Source: Pseudoprevotella muciniphila
GTDB lineage: Bacteria > Bacteroidota > Bacteroidia > Bacteroidales > Bacteroidaceae
Assembly (NCBI RefSeq): GCF_003265305.2
Contig: NZ_CP033459.1
Coordinates: 1,364,001 to 1,428,000 of the forward strand
Direction: 5' to 3'
Length of the DNA stretch: 64,000 bases
Positions 35,297-44,375 of this stretch are shown in pieces. Position 1 is the first letter of the stretch. Each line of letters starts with the position of its first letter. Under the pieces are notes generated by a model. The model did not search any database, was not told the origin of the DNA, and worked only from the letters and a program-made list of their open reading frames with translations. Made by a program: the position numbers and the translations under genes.

Positions 35297-37018
35297 ATGG
35301 ATTGGCTCATTAATATTTTTACTGACACAAGTTCCTTGGCACATATCATGGTGCTTATTGCCATTGTCATTTCCGCTGGCGTGGCATTGGGAAAGGTCAA
35401 ATTTGCAGGTATCTCGCTAGGTGTTACATTCGTTCTCTTCGTGGGCATCCTTGTGGGGCATATCTATACGCACTCCGGTATGGCTAATGAGGAAAATCTT
35501 GCAGCGCCGGGGCAAGTGCTCAACTTCATCCAGGACTTCGGACTGATTCTCTTTGTCTATTGCATCGGTCTGCAAGTGGGACCGGGTTTCTTCCAGAGTT
35601 TCAAATCGGGCGGCGGCATGAAGATGAACTACATCGCCATAGGCATCGTGCTGCTTAACGTGGCTGTCATGCTGGGGCTTTACTATCTCGTTTTCGCATC
35701 GAAAGGCGACAAGAACGATCTCCCCATGATGGTGGGTGTGCTCTACGGTGCCATAACGAACACGCCCGGTCTCGGTGCTGCACAAGAAGCGCTCAAGACT
35801 GTTGGCGGTTTCGGCGACCTGAACATCGCGAGCGGCTATGCCTGTGCCTACCCGCTTGGCGTTGTGGGCATCATCGGCTCAATGATTCTTCTGCGCTTCA
35901 TCTGCAAAATCAGCCTCAAAGATGAAGAAGAAGAAATCAGAAAATTGCAGGAGGACAATCCTCACGCAAAACCACACCGCATGAGCATCAAGGTGACCAA
36001 CCACAGCATTGACGGTAAGAAACTCTCACAAATCAGGGAATTCCTCAACAGGACATTCGTCTGCACACGAATACTCAAGGACGGCAACTATATCACGCCA
36101 AGCCACGACACCGTGGTAGGATATGGTGACCTCCTCAACCTCGTCTGTGCAGAAGATGACAGCGACGCTGTTCTCGCATTCCTTGGCGAAACCGTTGAAG
36201 GTTACGACTGGAAAGAGGAGCGCAGCGAAACGGTGTCCAGGCGCATACTCGTTACACAGAACAGCGTAAACGGCAAGACGTTTGGAGAAATGCACTTCAG
36301 TTCGGTGTATGGCGTCAATGTTACGCGCATCACCCGTCAGGGCATGGAACTCTTCGCCGACCGCGCACTGCGCATACAGATTGGCGACCGACTCCTCGTC
36401 GTGGGCGAGAAGGAAGCCGTAGAACGTGTGGCTAACGTGCTGGGCAACAGTGTGAAACGCCTTGACCACCCCAACATCGGTGCCATCTTCCTCGGCATAC
36501 TCCTTGGCATCGTGCTCGGTATGCTGCCCATAGCCATACCCGGCATGTCGGTGCCTCTAAAACTCGGACTCGCAGGCGGACCGCTCATCATAGCCATCCT
36601 AATCGGTGCATACGCCTACAAACTCCACCTGAACACCTACATGACGAGCGGTGCCAACCTGTTCATCAGAGAATTAGGTCTTGCGCTCTTCCTCGCCGCA
36701 GTGGGCATAAAAGCCGGAGCAACATTCTGGTCAACGGTTACAAATGGCGACGGACTGACATACGTGTGGTGCGGTTTCCTTATCACCACCATTCCACTGC
36801 TTATCATGGGATTCGTGGCAAGAAAAGTCTATAAGTTCAATTACTTCACCCTCATGGGTATGATGGCAGGTGCCACCACCGACCCACCCGCACTGGGATA
36901 TGCCAACATGACGTCATCGACGGACGCGCCCAACGTGGGCTACTCCACCGTCTATCCGCTCTCCATGTTCCTGCGCATACTCTGTGCACAAGCCATCATT
37001 CTCTTCCTCTGCACATAG
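35297..37018 (+). CDS. AspT/YidE-type antiporter with RCK_C domains
   Basis: 573 residues. Two membrane halves (about 1-195 and 395-573), each with five or so helices and the conserved GLxxGPGF/GxxxGAxFW-type segments, flank two cytoplasmic TrkA-C (RCK_C) domains at about 215-385 (ILKDGNYITPSHDTVVGYGDLL, ALRIQIGDRLLVVGE). This is the aspartate:alanine exchanger/YidE family. The RCK_C domains suggest ligand gating. Transported substrate unknown. It heads a plus-strand series with a membrane protein, an ADP-ribosylglycohydrolase and fucU. Confidence 0.9.
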   Translation: MDWLINIFTDTSSLAHIMVLIAIVISAGVALGKVKFAGISLGVTFVLFVGILVGHIYTHSGMANEENLAAPGQVLNFIQDFGLILFVYCIGLQVGPGFFQSFKSGGGMKMNYIAIGIVLLNVAVMLGLYYLVFASKGDKNDLPMMVGVLYGAITNTPGLGAAQEALKTVGGFGDLNIASGYACAYPLGVVGIIGSMILLRFICKISLKDEEEEIRKLQEDNPHAKPHRMSIKVTNHSIDGKKLSQIREFLNRTFVCTRILKDGNYITPSHDTVVGYGDLLNLVCAEDDSDAVLAFLGETVEGYDWKEERSETVSRRILVTQNSVNGKTFGEMHFSSVYGVNVTRITRQGMELFADRALRIQIGDRLLVVGEKEAVERVANVLGNSVKRLDHPNIGAIFLGILLGIVLGMLPIAIPGMSVPLKLGLAGGPLIIAILIGAYAYKLHLNTYMTSGANLFIRELGLALFLAAVGIKAGATFWSTVTNGDGLTYVWCGFLITTIPLLIMGFVARKVYKFNYFTLMGMMAGATTDPPALGYANMTSSTDAPNVGYSTVYPLSMFLRILCAQAIILFLCT

Positions 37019-37062
37019 CGGGTGCCAGGAAACCTTGAATGTGAATCTATCATGATGTAAAT

Positions 37063-37614
37063 ATGAAGACAAGATTTAAGAAGAAAGGGAAAATCATAGA
37101 CATCGGCATCACAGCAGTGGCGGGTGCGCTCTCTGTGGGCGTTATGCTCTATGGGGTTTACCATTTTGGTCTTAGCGAGGCTTGGCCCGAATTAGTGCTT
37201 AACGTGTTCTACATAGCGTGCCTGGCGATGATATGGATGTACTTCTTCAATCGTCTCGATGCCCGGAAGTTCAACTATTGGTGTTCAGTATGCATTGGCG
37301 TTACGGTTTTGCTGCGCGACATCCTCTTCCCGCCCCCACTATCTTGCTATGCTCTCCATTTGGCATGCCTCACACTCTCAGTGCTGCTCTTGCTCATGCT
37401 TACCTTCTTCTATGCCCGCAAAAAATGGAAGACGTACTCTAAGCGGAACCTGTGGATGATTTTTATAGTTGACATGGCGATTGCTGCGCTCTACAACTAT
37501 GTGATTTATACAAATCCCATCAACGAATACACCAACTACCTGCTCACGGAAATCTGGATTCGCCCCACCATCACGTATGGACTCGTGGCGTGTTTCGTGT
37601 CGGAGACGGAATAG
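37063..37614 (+). CDS. Five-helix membrane protein, unrecognised
   Basis: 183 residues starting MKTRFKKKGKIIDIG; about five hydrophobic helices (roughly 13-35, 43-63, 71-92, 98-120 and 130-150) with short loops and no obvious catalytic residues. It lies 44 bp after the transporter and 24 bp before the ADP-ribosylglycohydrolase gene, so it is probably in the same transcript. Function unknown. Confidence 0.7.
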   Translation: MKTRFKKKGKIIDIGITAVAGALSVGVMLYGVYHFGLSEAWPELVLNVFYIACLAMIWMYFFNRLDARKFNYWCSVCIGVTVLLRDILFPPPLSCYALHLACLTLSVLLLLMLTFFYARKKWKTYSKRNLWMIFIVDMAIAALYNYVIYTNPINEYTNYLLTEIWIRPTITYGLVACFVSETE

Positions 37615-37638
37615 AAACAAAACAGGAAATAAAACACT

Positions 37639-38439
37639 ATGTTAGGTAGCATTATCGGCGACATCGTAGGCAGTGTTTACGAATTCAACAATATCAAGAC
37701 CAAGGACTTTCCTTTCTTTTCTTCTGGATGCACCTTCACGGACGACAGCATCCTCACCCTCGCCACAGCCGACTGGTTGCTCCACGGGGGAGACGTGGCA
37801 CACTATTACAGCAGATATGCACAGGAATACCCAAGCCCCATGGGCAGTTATGGCGGCGGCTTCCTCTGCTGGATAGAACAGACCAAGGCAGGCATCTTCA
37901 GCCCGTACAACAGTTGCGGAAACGGTTCTGCCATGCGCGTGGGACCCGTAGGCTGGGCTTTCGACACAGAGGAAGAAGTGATGCAGGCTGCCAAGACTTC
38001 GGCAGAATGTACCCACAACCATCCCGAAGGCATCAAGGGCGCACAAGCCACAGCGCTGTGCATTCTCATGGCTCGACAGGGGAAAGACAAGGAAACCATC
38101 AGAAAGGTCATTGAAGAAAAGTTCCACTACGACCTGCAATTCACCTGCGACAGCATCCGCGACACCTACGGCTGGGGTGCTGTGTGCCAAAACACGGTTC
38201 CGCAGGCGATAGTGGCGTTCCTCGACGCAGAAGATTTTGAGGATGCCATACGCAACGTCATCAGCATCGGTGGCGATTCCGACACACTGGGCTGCATCAC
38301 GGGAAGCATAGCCGAAGCCTTCTATGGCATACCACAGGACCTTCGCGACGAGACTTTTGCCCTGTTGCCAAACAATTTCGCAAAACTGGTCAGCGATTTT
38401 GAAAATAAATACAGAGACAGCACTCTCCATAAAAAATAA
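37639..38439 (+). CDS. ADP-ribosylglycohydrolase (DraG/ARH-like)
   Basis: 266 residues. Metal-binding motifs at both ends: FTDDS (33-37) and IGGDSDTLG (near 213), with GNGSAMRVGP in between, the standard DraG/ARH set. It hydrolyses ADP-ribose linkages from proteins or from small molecules in the cytoplasm, with Mg2+ or Mn2+. Together with fucU (6 bp downstream) it forms an uncommon pair. No matching ADP-ribosyltransferase is visible in the window. Confidence 0.92.
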   Translation: MLGSIIGDIVGSVYEFNNIKTKDFPFFSSGCTFTDDSILTLATADWLLHGGDVAHYYSRYAQEYPSPMGSYGGGFLCWIEQTKAGIFSPYNSCGNGSAMRVGPVGWAFDTEEEVMQAAKTSAECTHNHPEGIKGAQATALCILMARQGKDKETIRKVIEEKFHYDLQFTCDSIRDTYGWGAVCQNTVPQAIVAFLDAEDFEDAIRNVISIGGDSDTLGCITGSIAEAFYGIPQDLRDETFALLPNNFAKLVSDFENKYRDSTLHKK

Positions 38440-38445
38440 TATACC

Positions 38446-38880
38446 ATGTTAAAAGGAATTTCACCACTCATCAGTCCCGAACTGCTTAAAATATTGGCAA
38501 GCATGGGACATGGCGACGAAATAGTGCTCAGCGACGCACATTTCCCCGCAGAATCGTTCAACGACAGGGTTATCAGAGCCGACGGACTGCGTGTGCCCGA
38601 ACTGTTGAGAGCCATACTCCCTCTCTTCGAACTCGACGCATACGTGGAGCATCCCCTCGTGATGATGGCTGCCGTACCGGGCGACACACTCGACCCCGCT
38701 GTGGAAGAATCCTATCTCAAAGCCGTGAACGAAACGAACCCGCAAATCAAAGCCTTCGGACATGAAGAGCGTTTCGCCTTCTACGAAAGGACAAAGAAAG
38801 CCTACGCCGTACTCGTTACCGGCGAAACGGTAAAATACGGCAACATTATCCTCAAGAAGGGCGTAACACCCATAGAATAA
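38446..38880 (+). CDS. fucU: L-fucose mutarotase FucU (RbsD/FucU family)
   Basis: 144 residues, full length. [37 protein letters not shown] carries the family's catalytic His region (MGHGD, DAHFP), and the end [14 protein letters not shown] is typical of FucU. It interconverts alpha and beta anomers of L-fucose. It lies more than 20 kb from fucI-fucA-fucK-fucP, in an operon with an ADP-ribosylglycohydrolase, so its regulation may be separate. Confidence 0.92.
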   Translation: MLKGISPLISPELLKILASMGHGDEIVLSDAHFPAESFNDRVIRADGLRVPELLRAILPLFELDAYVEHPLVMMAAVPGDTLDPAVEESYLKAVNETNPQIKAFGHEERFAFYERTKKAYAVLVTGETVKYGNIILKKGVTPIE

Positions 38881-38895
38881 CGCCCCACCCCCTCA

Positions 38896-38920
38896 TCAGA
38901 CCGAATTCCGTCTGATTTCT
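38896..38920 (+). terminator. Terminator after fucU
   Basis: TCAGAC...GTCTGA stem (38896-38915) around CGAATTCC, followed by TTTCT. Confidence 0.7.
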
Positions 38921-38930
38921 AAAAACAAAA

Positions 38931-38973
38931 AAGCAACCTGCACGTAGGATTTGATTCCTTATGCAGGTTGCTT
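38931..38973 (-). terminator. Terminator of the HMA-like protein gene
   Basis: AAGCAACCTGCA / TGCAGGTTGCTT, a 12-bp perfect stem; on the minus strand a T-rich tract follows (TTTTTTGTTTTT). Confidence 0.88.
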
Positions 38974-39038
38974 ACCAAGTGTCCTCCATCTTACAGATTT
39001 TTTTCTCCCGGATTTTAGCGTTTGTAGCAATCACCGAA

Positions 39039-39560
39039 TTATTTTCTGCCACCTTGCTTGCCGAAACCACCTGATTTGCCTTTAGAATCGTGGTTGGAAG
39101 CCTTCCCTTTGTCGTTCTTCTGTCCGTGTCCTACATTGCCGTGGTTCATGGAGCCGTGGTTGTTGGAGCCGTTATTCTTCGCCCCTCCATGCTTCCATCC
39201 TGCGTTTTTATCGCCATGGTTTTTCCCTGCCTGGAGTTGGTATCCCTGTCTTGCAAGAGCATTGCGGATTTGGCTGAGCGAAACCACTCTGTCGTTATAA
39301 ACCACGATGAGCGAATGGTTGGCCCTGTTCCATCTGGCATTCTTCACTCCTTTTATGCGCAATGCAGCCTTTACTATTTTACTTCTGCTGAGACTGTTGT
39401 AGTTGTAGATGGCTATTGAGGCACTTTTCTCCTTGTGATGTTGCATTTCGATAACTGCGTTCTTGCTGTTTACACCGGCTTTTGAACTGTTATTTGCACT
39501 TGCCGAAAGGCTGAAAGAGGCTGCCATAGCCAATGCGATGATGTAATGATAGCGTTTCAT
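39039..39560 (-). CDS. Secreted HMA-like domain protein with His/Gly/Asn-rich tail
   Basis: 173 residues. Signal peptide to about residue 22 (ending ASAN). Residues 45-110 have the strand-helix-strand-strand-helix-strand rhythm of a heavy-metal-associated domain (SIAIYNYNSLSRSKIVKAAL, VKNARWNRANHSLIVVYND, SQIRNALARQGYQ), but no CxxC is present. The last 60 residues are disordered, with GKNHG, GWKHGG, NNHGSMNHG and GHGQKND repeats. It might bind metal through His in the periplasm. No partner gene is nearby; function unknown. Confidence 0.7.
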   Translation of the reverse strand: MKRYHYIIALAMAASFSLSASANNSSKAGVNSKNAVIEMQHHKEKSASIAIYNYNSLSRSKIVKAALRIKGVKNARWNRANHSLIVVYNDRVVSLSQIRNALARQGYQLQAGKNHGDKNAGWKHGGAKNNGSNNHGSMNHGNVGHGQKNDKGKASNHDSKGKSGGFGKQGGRK

Positions 39561-39748
39561 GACTTTTCTTTTTTATCAGGTTTGACTTTTTGTTTTACTT
39601 AACCTTAGCAACGGATTTTTAGAAAACCCGAATTACTTTTTCGGTTTTATAACATTATGACGAATGAAAAATCAAAAGGTTTAAGAAGTGTTTTGAAAAG
39701 ATTAAGTGATTATTTGTTAGTCAAGATTTTAAGAATCAGAGAATTTGT

Positions 39749-39861
39749 CGCTTCGCGATAGGGGTAAGGAACGCTAAGAACACGGATTTAACACGAAGAC
39801 TTGTCGCCCATCCTGACGCGAATGTTGCCATTGATCCACTCGGCGAAGACACGGATTGCTG
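39749..39861 (+). repeat. Dispersed intergenic repeat, copy B
   Basis: Begins CGCTTCGCGATAGGGGTAAG, identical over 20 bases to copy C at 44754. Later blocks CACGGATTTAACA, CATCCTGA, GCCATTG and GGCGAAGAC occur in the same order. Confidence 0.8.
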
Positions 39862-39892
39862 CGCTGCGAACCTTAATTCTCTAATTCTTGAA

Positions 39893-39932
39893 AAATAAAA
39901 AAAATGCCGCCCATATATCAATACAGGCGGCA
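39893..39932 (-). terminator. Terminator of the BspA-like operon
   Basis: TGCCGCC / GGCGGCA stem (39905-39932), followed on the minus strand by a run of T. Confidence 0.88.
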
Positions 39933-39969
39933 CTTTCTTGAAATGTATGTAATGATTACTTCACCATTA

Positions 39970-40179
39970 TTACCAATTCCAGTCCCAATAGTTGCTGGAA
40001 GTACCTTCGTCCATATCTAAATCTAAATCTAACTTTCGCGTATCCCAGCCTCCCGGATCAATTACGGGGGGAGCACCGCCGGGACCATGGATGTCGCCAC
40101 CGGTATTGGCAAAGAATTCTCCAAAGGTGAATGGTATCGTTCGGCACTGAGGCTTTATATAAATCTTCTTTGATTCCAT
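39970..40179 (-). CDS. 69-residue small protein downstream of the BspA-like gene
   Basis: Starts MESKKIYIKPQCRTIPF, an N-terminal KKxYxKPxxxxI pattern that I associate with many short Bacteroidetes proteins of unknown role. The middle is Gly/Pro-rich (GGDIHGPGGAPPV) and the C-terminus is acidic and aromatic (LDLDLDMDEG, YWDWNW). No signal peptide. It starts 30 bp after the stop of the leucine-rich-repeat protein and shares its terminator. Function unknown. Confidence 0.65.
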   Translation of the reverse strand: MESKKIYIKPQCRTIPFTFGEFFANTGGDIHGPGGAPPVIDPGGWDTRKLDLDLDMDEGTSSNYWDWNW

Positions 40180-40209
40180 AAATAATATAGTTAAATATAC
40201 TTTCTATGT

Positions 40210-43200
40210 TTATTTTATGACAACCTTACGTCCGTTATTGATATAGACACCGCGCTGAGTAGGCTGGTTATTGAGTTTTCGCCCTTCAATGGTGTACCAT
40301 ACATCCCGAACAGGACTTGCTTTCACGCCATTCAGACCGGTTGAAATCTCACCAAGTCCGCTGCCCATGTGGTCTTCATCCACAATAACCATACGGTTGG
40401 TCGGAGAAACTGTTGGATTATACAGGTCTTTCATGAGTACAGAACTGTGTACGCGGAAGTATGCGCGGTTTGCTCTGGTATAGCCGGGATTTTGTGTCTG
40501 AACGAAGTAGCCGTTGCTCAAGCCGAAGGAGATGAAACCGTCTGCATATTCGTCTCCATTCATCACTACAGATGGGCGACCTGATACGTAATAAGGTGTA
40601 TAATCCCACTCGCCGGAATCCTGTTGGAAGTATTTGCGGGCAACCGAAACCTTAAGCGGATTCGAAGCAGAGTCAGTTAAATAAGTTTCTTGCGTTACTG
40701 TTTCCCAGAATGGCCAGACGTATGTAGGCTCTACACAGGGCACGAGGATGTTGCCGTGGTCGGTGTGGTTGTCATGGAAATCATGACGAGCTTTAATTTC
40801 ACCAATGTCCGTACCCCATTCCTGTATGAGGTCGAAGATATCAATCCACTGGCGGCAGTGCCAGTCTTCAATATGTGCTAAACCATAGCCCCATGTTACA
40901 CCAAGTTCTGATTGTGGTAGGGTATTCTTTTCGTTTCCGCAATAGACAGTATCTCCCTTAACATAGGATACACCTTTAATCGTAATGTCTACATCTGTTA
41001 CATATTTGTGGGTACAAGGTACAAAGCGATAGTAAAGTAATTTATGGAGACCATCTGAACCAATCTCTGTTTTATCATTAATTTTAGAGTAATTGGGAGT
41101 AACCCATTGCACACCAGTCGGATTGCCGAGCAACGTCCTCAGATAACCTGTACCCGCTTCACAAGCCTCAACCCAATTTATAGCAGCAGGAATGGTGAAT
41201 CTATTAAATCCTGCTGAACAGCGATAGGGCCTTCCAGAACTACTTGTCCAATAATCGTATTTCTTTACGGTAATAGGAGCTGTAACTTCATACTTCTTTT
41301 TACCATCACTACCCTTATCTGGTGATGCTCCGGTGCCAACAGCTTCATATAAGGAGGTGCCATCAGTTTTAGCAGCCCACTTTTTATAATAACCTATTGG
41401 GACAGTAACCGTTTTACTGAAGTCAATTGTGATAGGATTACCTGCACGGTCTCTCATGTTCAGCAAGTCATATTCCTTTATCTCATAATCTGTGCCTGCA
41501 TCATTCCATACGGCAATCTGACGCCATCTGGCAGTATGGTCGTTGAAATCGAGCCAGGGCTTGCCTGCCATGTCTCGCAGGTTTTCGTCTGAGTCGAACG
41601 TCAGCAAACGGCTGTGGATATTGACACGGGTCAGACTGGTTGGAGGATCAGTCACTCCTGGACTGCCAACCTCTACACCAAATTTCTGTGGCACTGTCTT
41701 TATCAGTTTGGCAATCTCCCCGTAGTCAGCATAGAGCGGCATAAGATAGATGGCTGGTTGTGTGTAAGCAAACAACATGCCTTCATCCGGCGGCAGGATG
41801 GCATCTTCAACTTCCATCGTTGCAATCTTGGGTACATCGTCATGATTTTCATTGTCGAAATATTGGTGAGCCGTGCGTGGGAACACATGCTGCGCGCCAT
41901 GTACGGTGCTGTCGTTTGGATCTATATAGAAATCAATGGTAGGTGTCCACAGCGTTTTGCTTTCACCCATGTTGTTCGTTGTATTAGAGGAAGCCCAAGT
42001 GTCAACCGTACCGCCGTGGGAGGGTTTCAACACATAACTATCTAATGTCCAAGACGTGCTGGCTACCCACCAGGGAGCTTTCGAATAAGTGTAAGTGCCA
42101 CCATCCTTGCTGGTGTAATGGCCGTAATTCGGTTTGGTATATTCTTTGGTCAGATCGAACTTCACGCGATACTCATGATGACGATATTCCTTGCTGAACA
42201 GACCTAATATTGGCAGAAGTTGTTCATTCTCATCGATGCCATGTACATAACGCTCTCCACAACTCAAAGGCACAATGATGCGCACGCGATGGGTAGAATC
42301 AGTATCGAAGGGCCGACCGTCCGAAATGATACGAGGAGGAACTTTGGCATTAAACTCTACAGTAACGTCTGTCCCGTCCTCGTAGAACGAGCGATAACCC
42401 AAAAAGAGTCCATTGGAATTGACAGGATTCTCGGGGGCAGCATCTGTTCCTGCCACAAAGGGAATATAAGAGATGTTGTTTTTAGCAAATGCATATTGAC
42501 CAATGCTATCAATGTGAGTAGGCAAGTCGAAGCGTCCACCCGCACCCAGGTTGTTACCATAGAAAGCATAACTCCCTATCTTTTTCAGACTTGCAGGGGG
42601 AAGGAATGTACTAATGTCGGCACCCTCGAAAGCGTTGTCGCCAATTCGGGTTAGCGCCATGGTTTCGCCAGTAGGATCGCCACCAGATGCCACGAAAGAA
42701 AGGTCGGTGAGTGAGGTGCACTCGTAGAATGCACGGTCGGAAAGTTCCTGAATGCTAGGACTTATTATCACTTCTGTAATATTGTGGCACTGAGCAAAAG
42801 CACCCTTGCTTATTTTCTTCACCAATGGTGTCTTGTTCATATCCACTTTCGTGATATTATCCCAACCTTGGAAACAACGCTCGCCGAACTCGCGGAACTT
42901 GGCTGAATTTATCACCTGATATATGGAGTCGTATTGCGCGTACGACATGGCATAATGACCAAGGGATTCAATGTTATTGTTGGCTACCCATTCCTCGTCA
43001 GTGCAGGTTTCGCCGATGAAAGGATATACATTGCTGCCCTTGTGGAACGAAATTTTCTTGGGAGCGGAGAATCCCGTCCTGCGCAGACCGCTGTCGCCGA
43101 TATAGGTGATGCCCTTCGGCAAGATGAAGTGCGTGTGCTCCACATCACTGAACGCACCGAAGTCGATGCCGACCACTTTGAGGATAAGGTGACGGCCTTT

Positions 43201-44019
43201 ATACGTTGCGCCTAATTCATTTTCGCTATCAGCGAATTCCTGGTCCAGCATAATGAAGCTGGGAATGGTAATCGTCCGGCTTCCACCCGGCACGTTCGCA
43301 TAGCTTGCCGCATTCTCTGCAGCTGTCTCACTACAGAATGTGGGTGTCAAGTACATACCGGTAATAAAAGACTCTTCATAGGACTCATATTCCGGTGAGT
43401 CTCCACTTTCCTCTGCTTGGATCTTATTGCGAACGTTAGTCAACTGACCTGGAGTGAGACCCTTGCCAACCACAACGTAGCCACCAATGAGTTCACCATT
43501 GTGAAAACCGACCGTTCCATTTGGCCTTAAATCCGGATGGTTAGTTCCTCGCCCTTGCCACTCTTCGTCTGGAGTGCCATTGGCTGTGCCGGTACGCAGC
43601 ACGGTGAAATACACGTCTTCTTCCACACCGCCTTCACCAATAGGCTTGAAACCGCCCAAATAAACACGGGTAGGTGCATCATGAGTAAAGTAGCCTGTGC
43701 TGTTGCAATAGTCATCCTTAAAGATGGCACGATAAGGAGTGGTCAGACAGAACTGATCTTTATTCGGGTCTTCTGCTATTCCTGAGCCAGCCAGCGAGGT
43801 GGAGGTCCAAGTCGGCGACACAGAAGCCCTGATTACAAGACCATGACCACCGCCATACAGAGAGTCTTCACCCGCAGAAGTTTTCGGGTTTGCATAAGGA
43901 ACAGCGGAACCTAAATTCTCATAATAAGCACGATTCTTCACTGTCTCTTGCGCTGCAACCTGAAGCACCGTTAAATTGCCGAGAAAAAGGCAAAGCAAAA
44001 TGAGTAATGTCTTTTTCAT
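40210..44019 (-). CDS. BspA-like leucine-rich-repeat surface protein with T9SS-like tail
   Basis: 1269 residues from the ATG at 44019 (another in-frame ATG is at 44025). Signal peptide ends VAAQ (about residue 24). The central region (roughly 250-560) has LRR_5/BspA-type repeats, for example LVKKISKGAFAQCHNITEVI, IQELSDRAFYECTSLTDL and LKKIGSYAFYGN. A long beta-rich region follows. The C-terminus WYTIEGRKL...RGVYINNGRKVV resembles the sorting tails of the other secreted proteins here. It is probably a cell-surface adhesin or binding protein, followed in the operon by the 69-residue protein. Confidence 0.87.
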   Translation of the reverse strand: MKKTLLILLCLFLGNLTVLQVAAQETVKNRAYYENLGSAVPYANPKTSAGEDSLYGGGHGLVIRASVSPTWTSTSLAGSGIAEDPNKDQFCLTTPYRAIFKDDYCNSTGYFTHDAPTRVYLGGFKPIGEGGVEEDVYFTVLRTGTANGTPDEEWQGRGTNHPDLRPNGTVGFHNGELIGGYVVVGKGLTPGQLTNVRNKIQAEESGDSPEYESYEESFITGMYLTPTFCSETAAENAASYANVPGGSRTITIPSFIMLDQEFADSENELGATYKGRHLILKVVGIDFGAFSDVEHTHFILPKGITYIGDSGLRRTGFSAPKKISFHKGSNVYPFIGETCTDEEWVANNNIESLGHYAMSYAQYDSIYQVINSAKFREFGERCFQGWDNITKVDMNKTPLVKKISKGAFAQCHNITEVIISPSIQELSDRAFYECTSLTDLSFVASGGDPTGETMALTRIGDNAFEGADISTFLPPASLKKIGSYAFYGNNLGAGGRFDLPTHIDSIGQYAFAKNNISYIPFVAGTDAAPENPVNSNGLFLGYRSFYEDGTDVTVEFNAKVPPRIISDGRPFDTDSTHRVRIIVPLSCGERYVHGIDENEQLLPILGLFSKEYRHHEYRVKFDLTKEYTKPNYGHYTSKDGGTYTYSKAPWWVASTSWTLDSYVLKPSHGGTVDTWASSNTTNNMGESKTLWTPTIDFYIDPNDSTVHGAQHVFPRTAHQYFDNENHDDVPKIATMEVEDAILPPDEGMLFAYTQPAIYLMPLYADYGEIAKLIKTVPQKFGVEVGSPGVTDPPTSLTRVNIHSRLLTFDSDENLRDMAGKPWLDFNDHTARWRQIAVWNDAGTDYEIKEYDLLNMRDRAGNPITIDFSKTVTVPIGYYKKWAAKTDGTSLYEAVGTGASPDKGSDGKKKYEVTAPITVKKYDYWTSSSGRPYRCSAGFNRFTIPAAINWVEACEAGTGYLRTLLGNPTGVQWVTPNYSKINDKTEIGSDGLHKLLYYRFVPCTHKYVTDVDITIKGVSYVKGDTVYCGNEKNTLPQSELGVTWGYGLAHIEDWHCRQWIDIFDLIQEWGTDIGEIKARHDFHDNHTDHGNILVPCVEPTYVWPFWETVTQETYLTDSASNPLKVSVARKYFQQDSGEWDYTPYYVSGRPSVVMNGDEYADGFISFGLSNGYFVQTQNPGYTRANRAYFRVHSSVLMKDLYNPTVSPTNRMVIVDEDHMGSGLGEISTGLNGVKASPVRDVWYTIEGRKLNNQPTQRGVYINNGRKVVIK

Positions 44020-44248
44020 ACACATAAATTATTTGATTATTGTTTATTTTCTGATTTTCAGATTGTGATTTGTATCAGTCAATCTATTATAATTTTTAAT
44101 TAATATTTCAACACAATCTCTCCGTTAATCTCTCAATCTATCTGTGATAAATAATAAGAATCAACAAGAAAGGCCGACAAGGTTTCTAGAGAAAAGCCTG
44201 AAACAGGATTTAACCTGATTAAACAAGCATACTCCAACTTGTAATTTG

Positions 44249-44256
44249 CAAATATA
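44249..44256 (-). promoter_or_regulatory. Candidate -7 box of the BspA-like gene
   Basis: TATATTTG on the minus strand. It would give a leader of more than 200 bases, longer than elsewhere in the window. Confidence 0.4.
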
Positions 44257-44375
44257 TTTTTTTTACGTTAATTTTATACAATCAGACACTTTTTTTTGAT
44301 TGATTTTTTTATTGTTTTTATTGCAACTATCACATTTTGCAATATGGAGTTAGCAAAATAAGGTGTAAAAACTGG

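Larger units (their letters stand above)
39561..39969. other. Non-coding gap with a dispersed-repeat copy
   Basis: No credible gene. It holds repeat copy B and, at its right end, the terminator of the BspA-like/small-protein operon. Confidence 0.7.
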
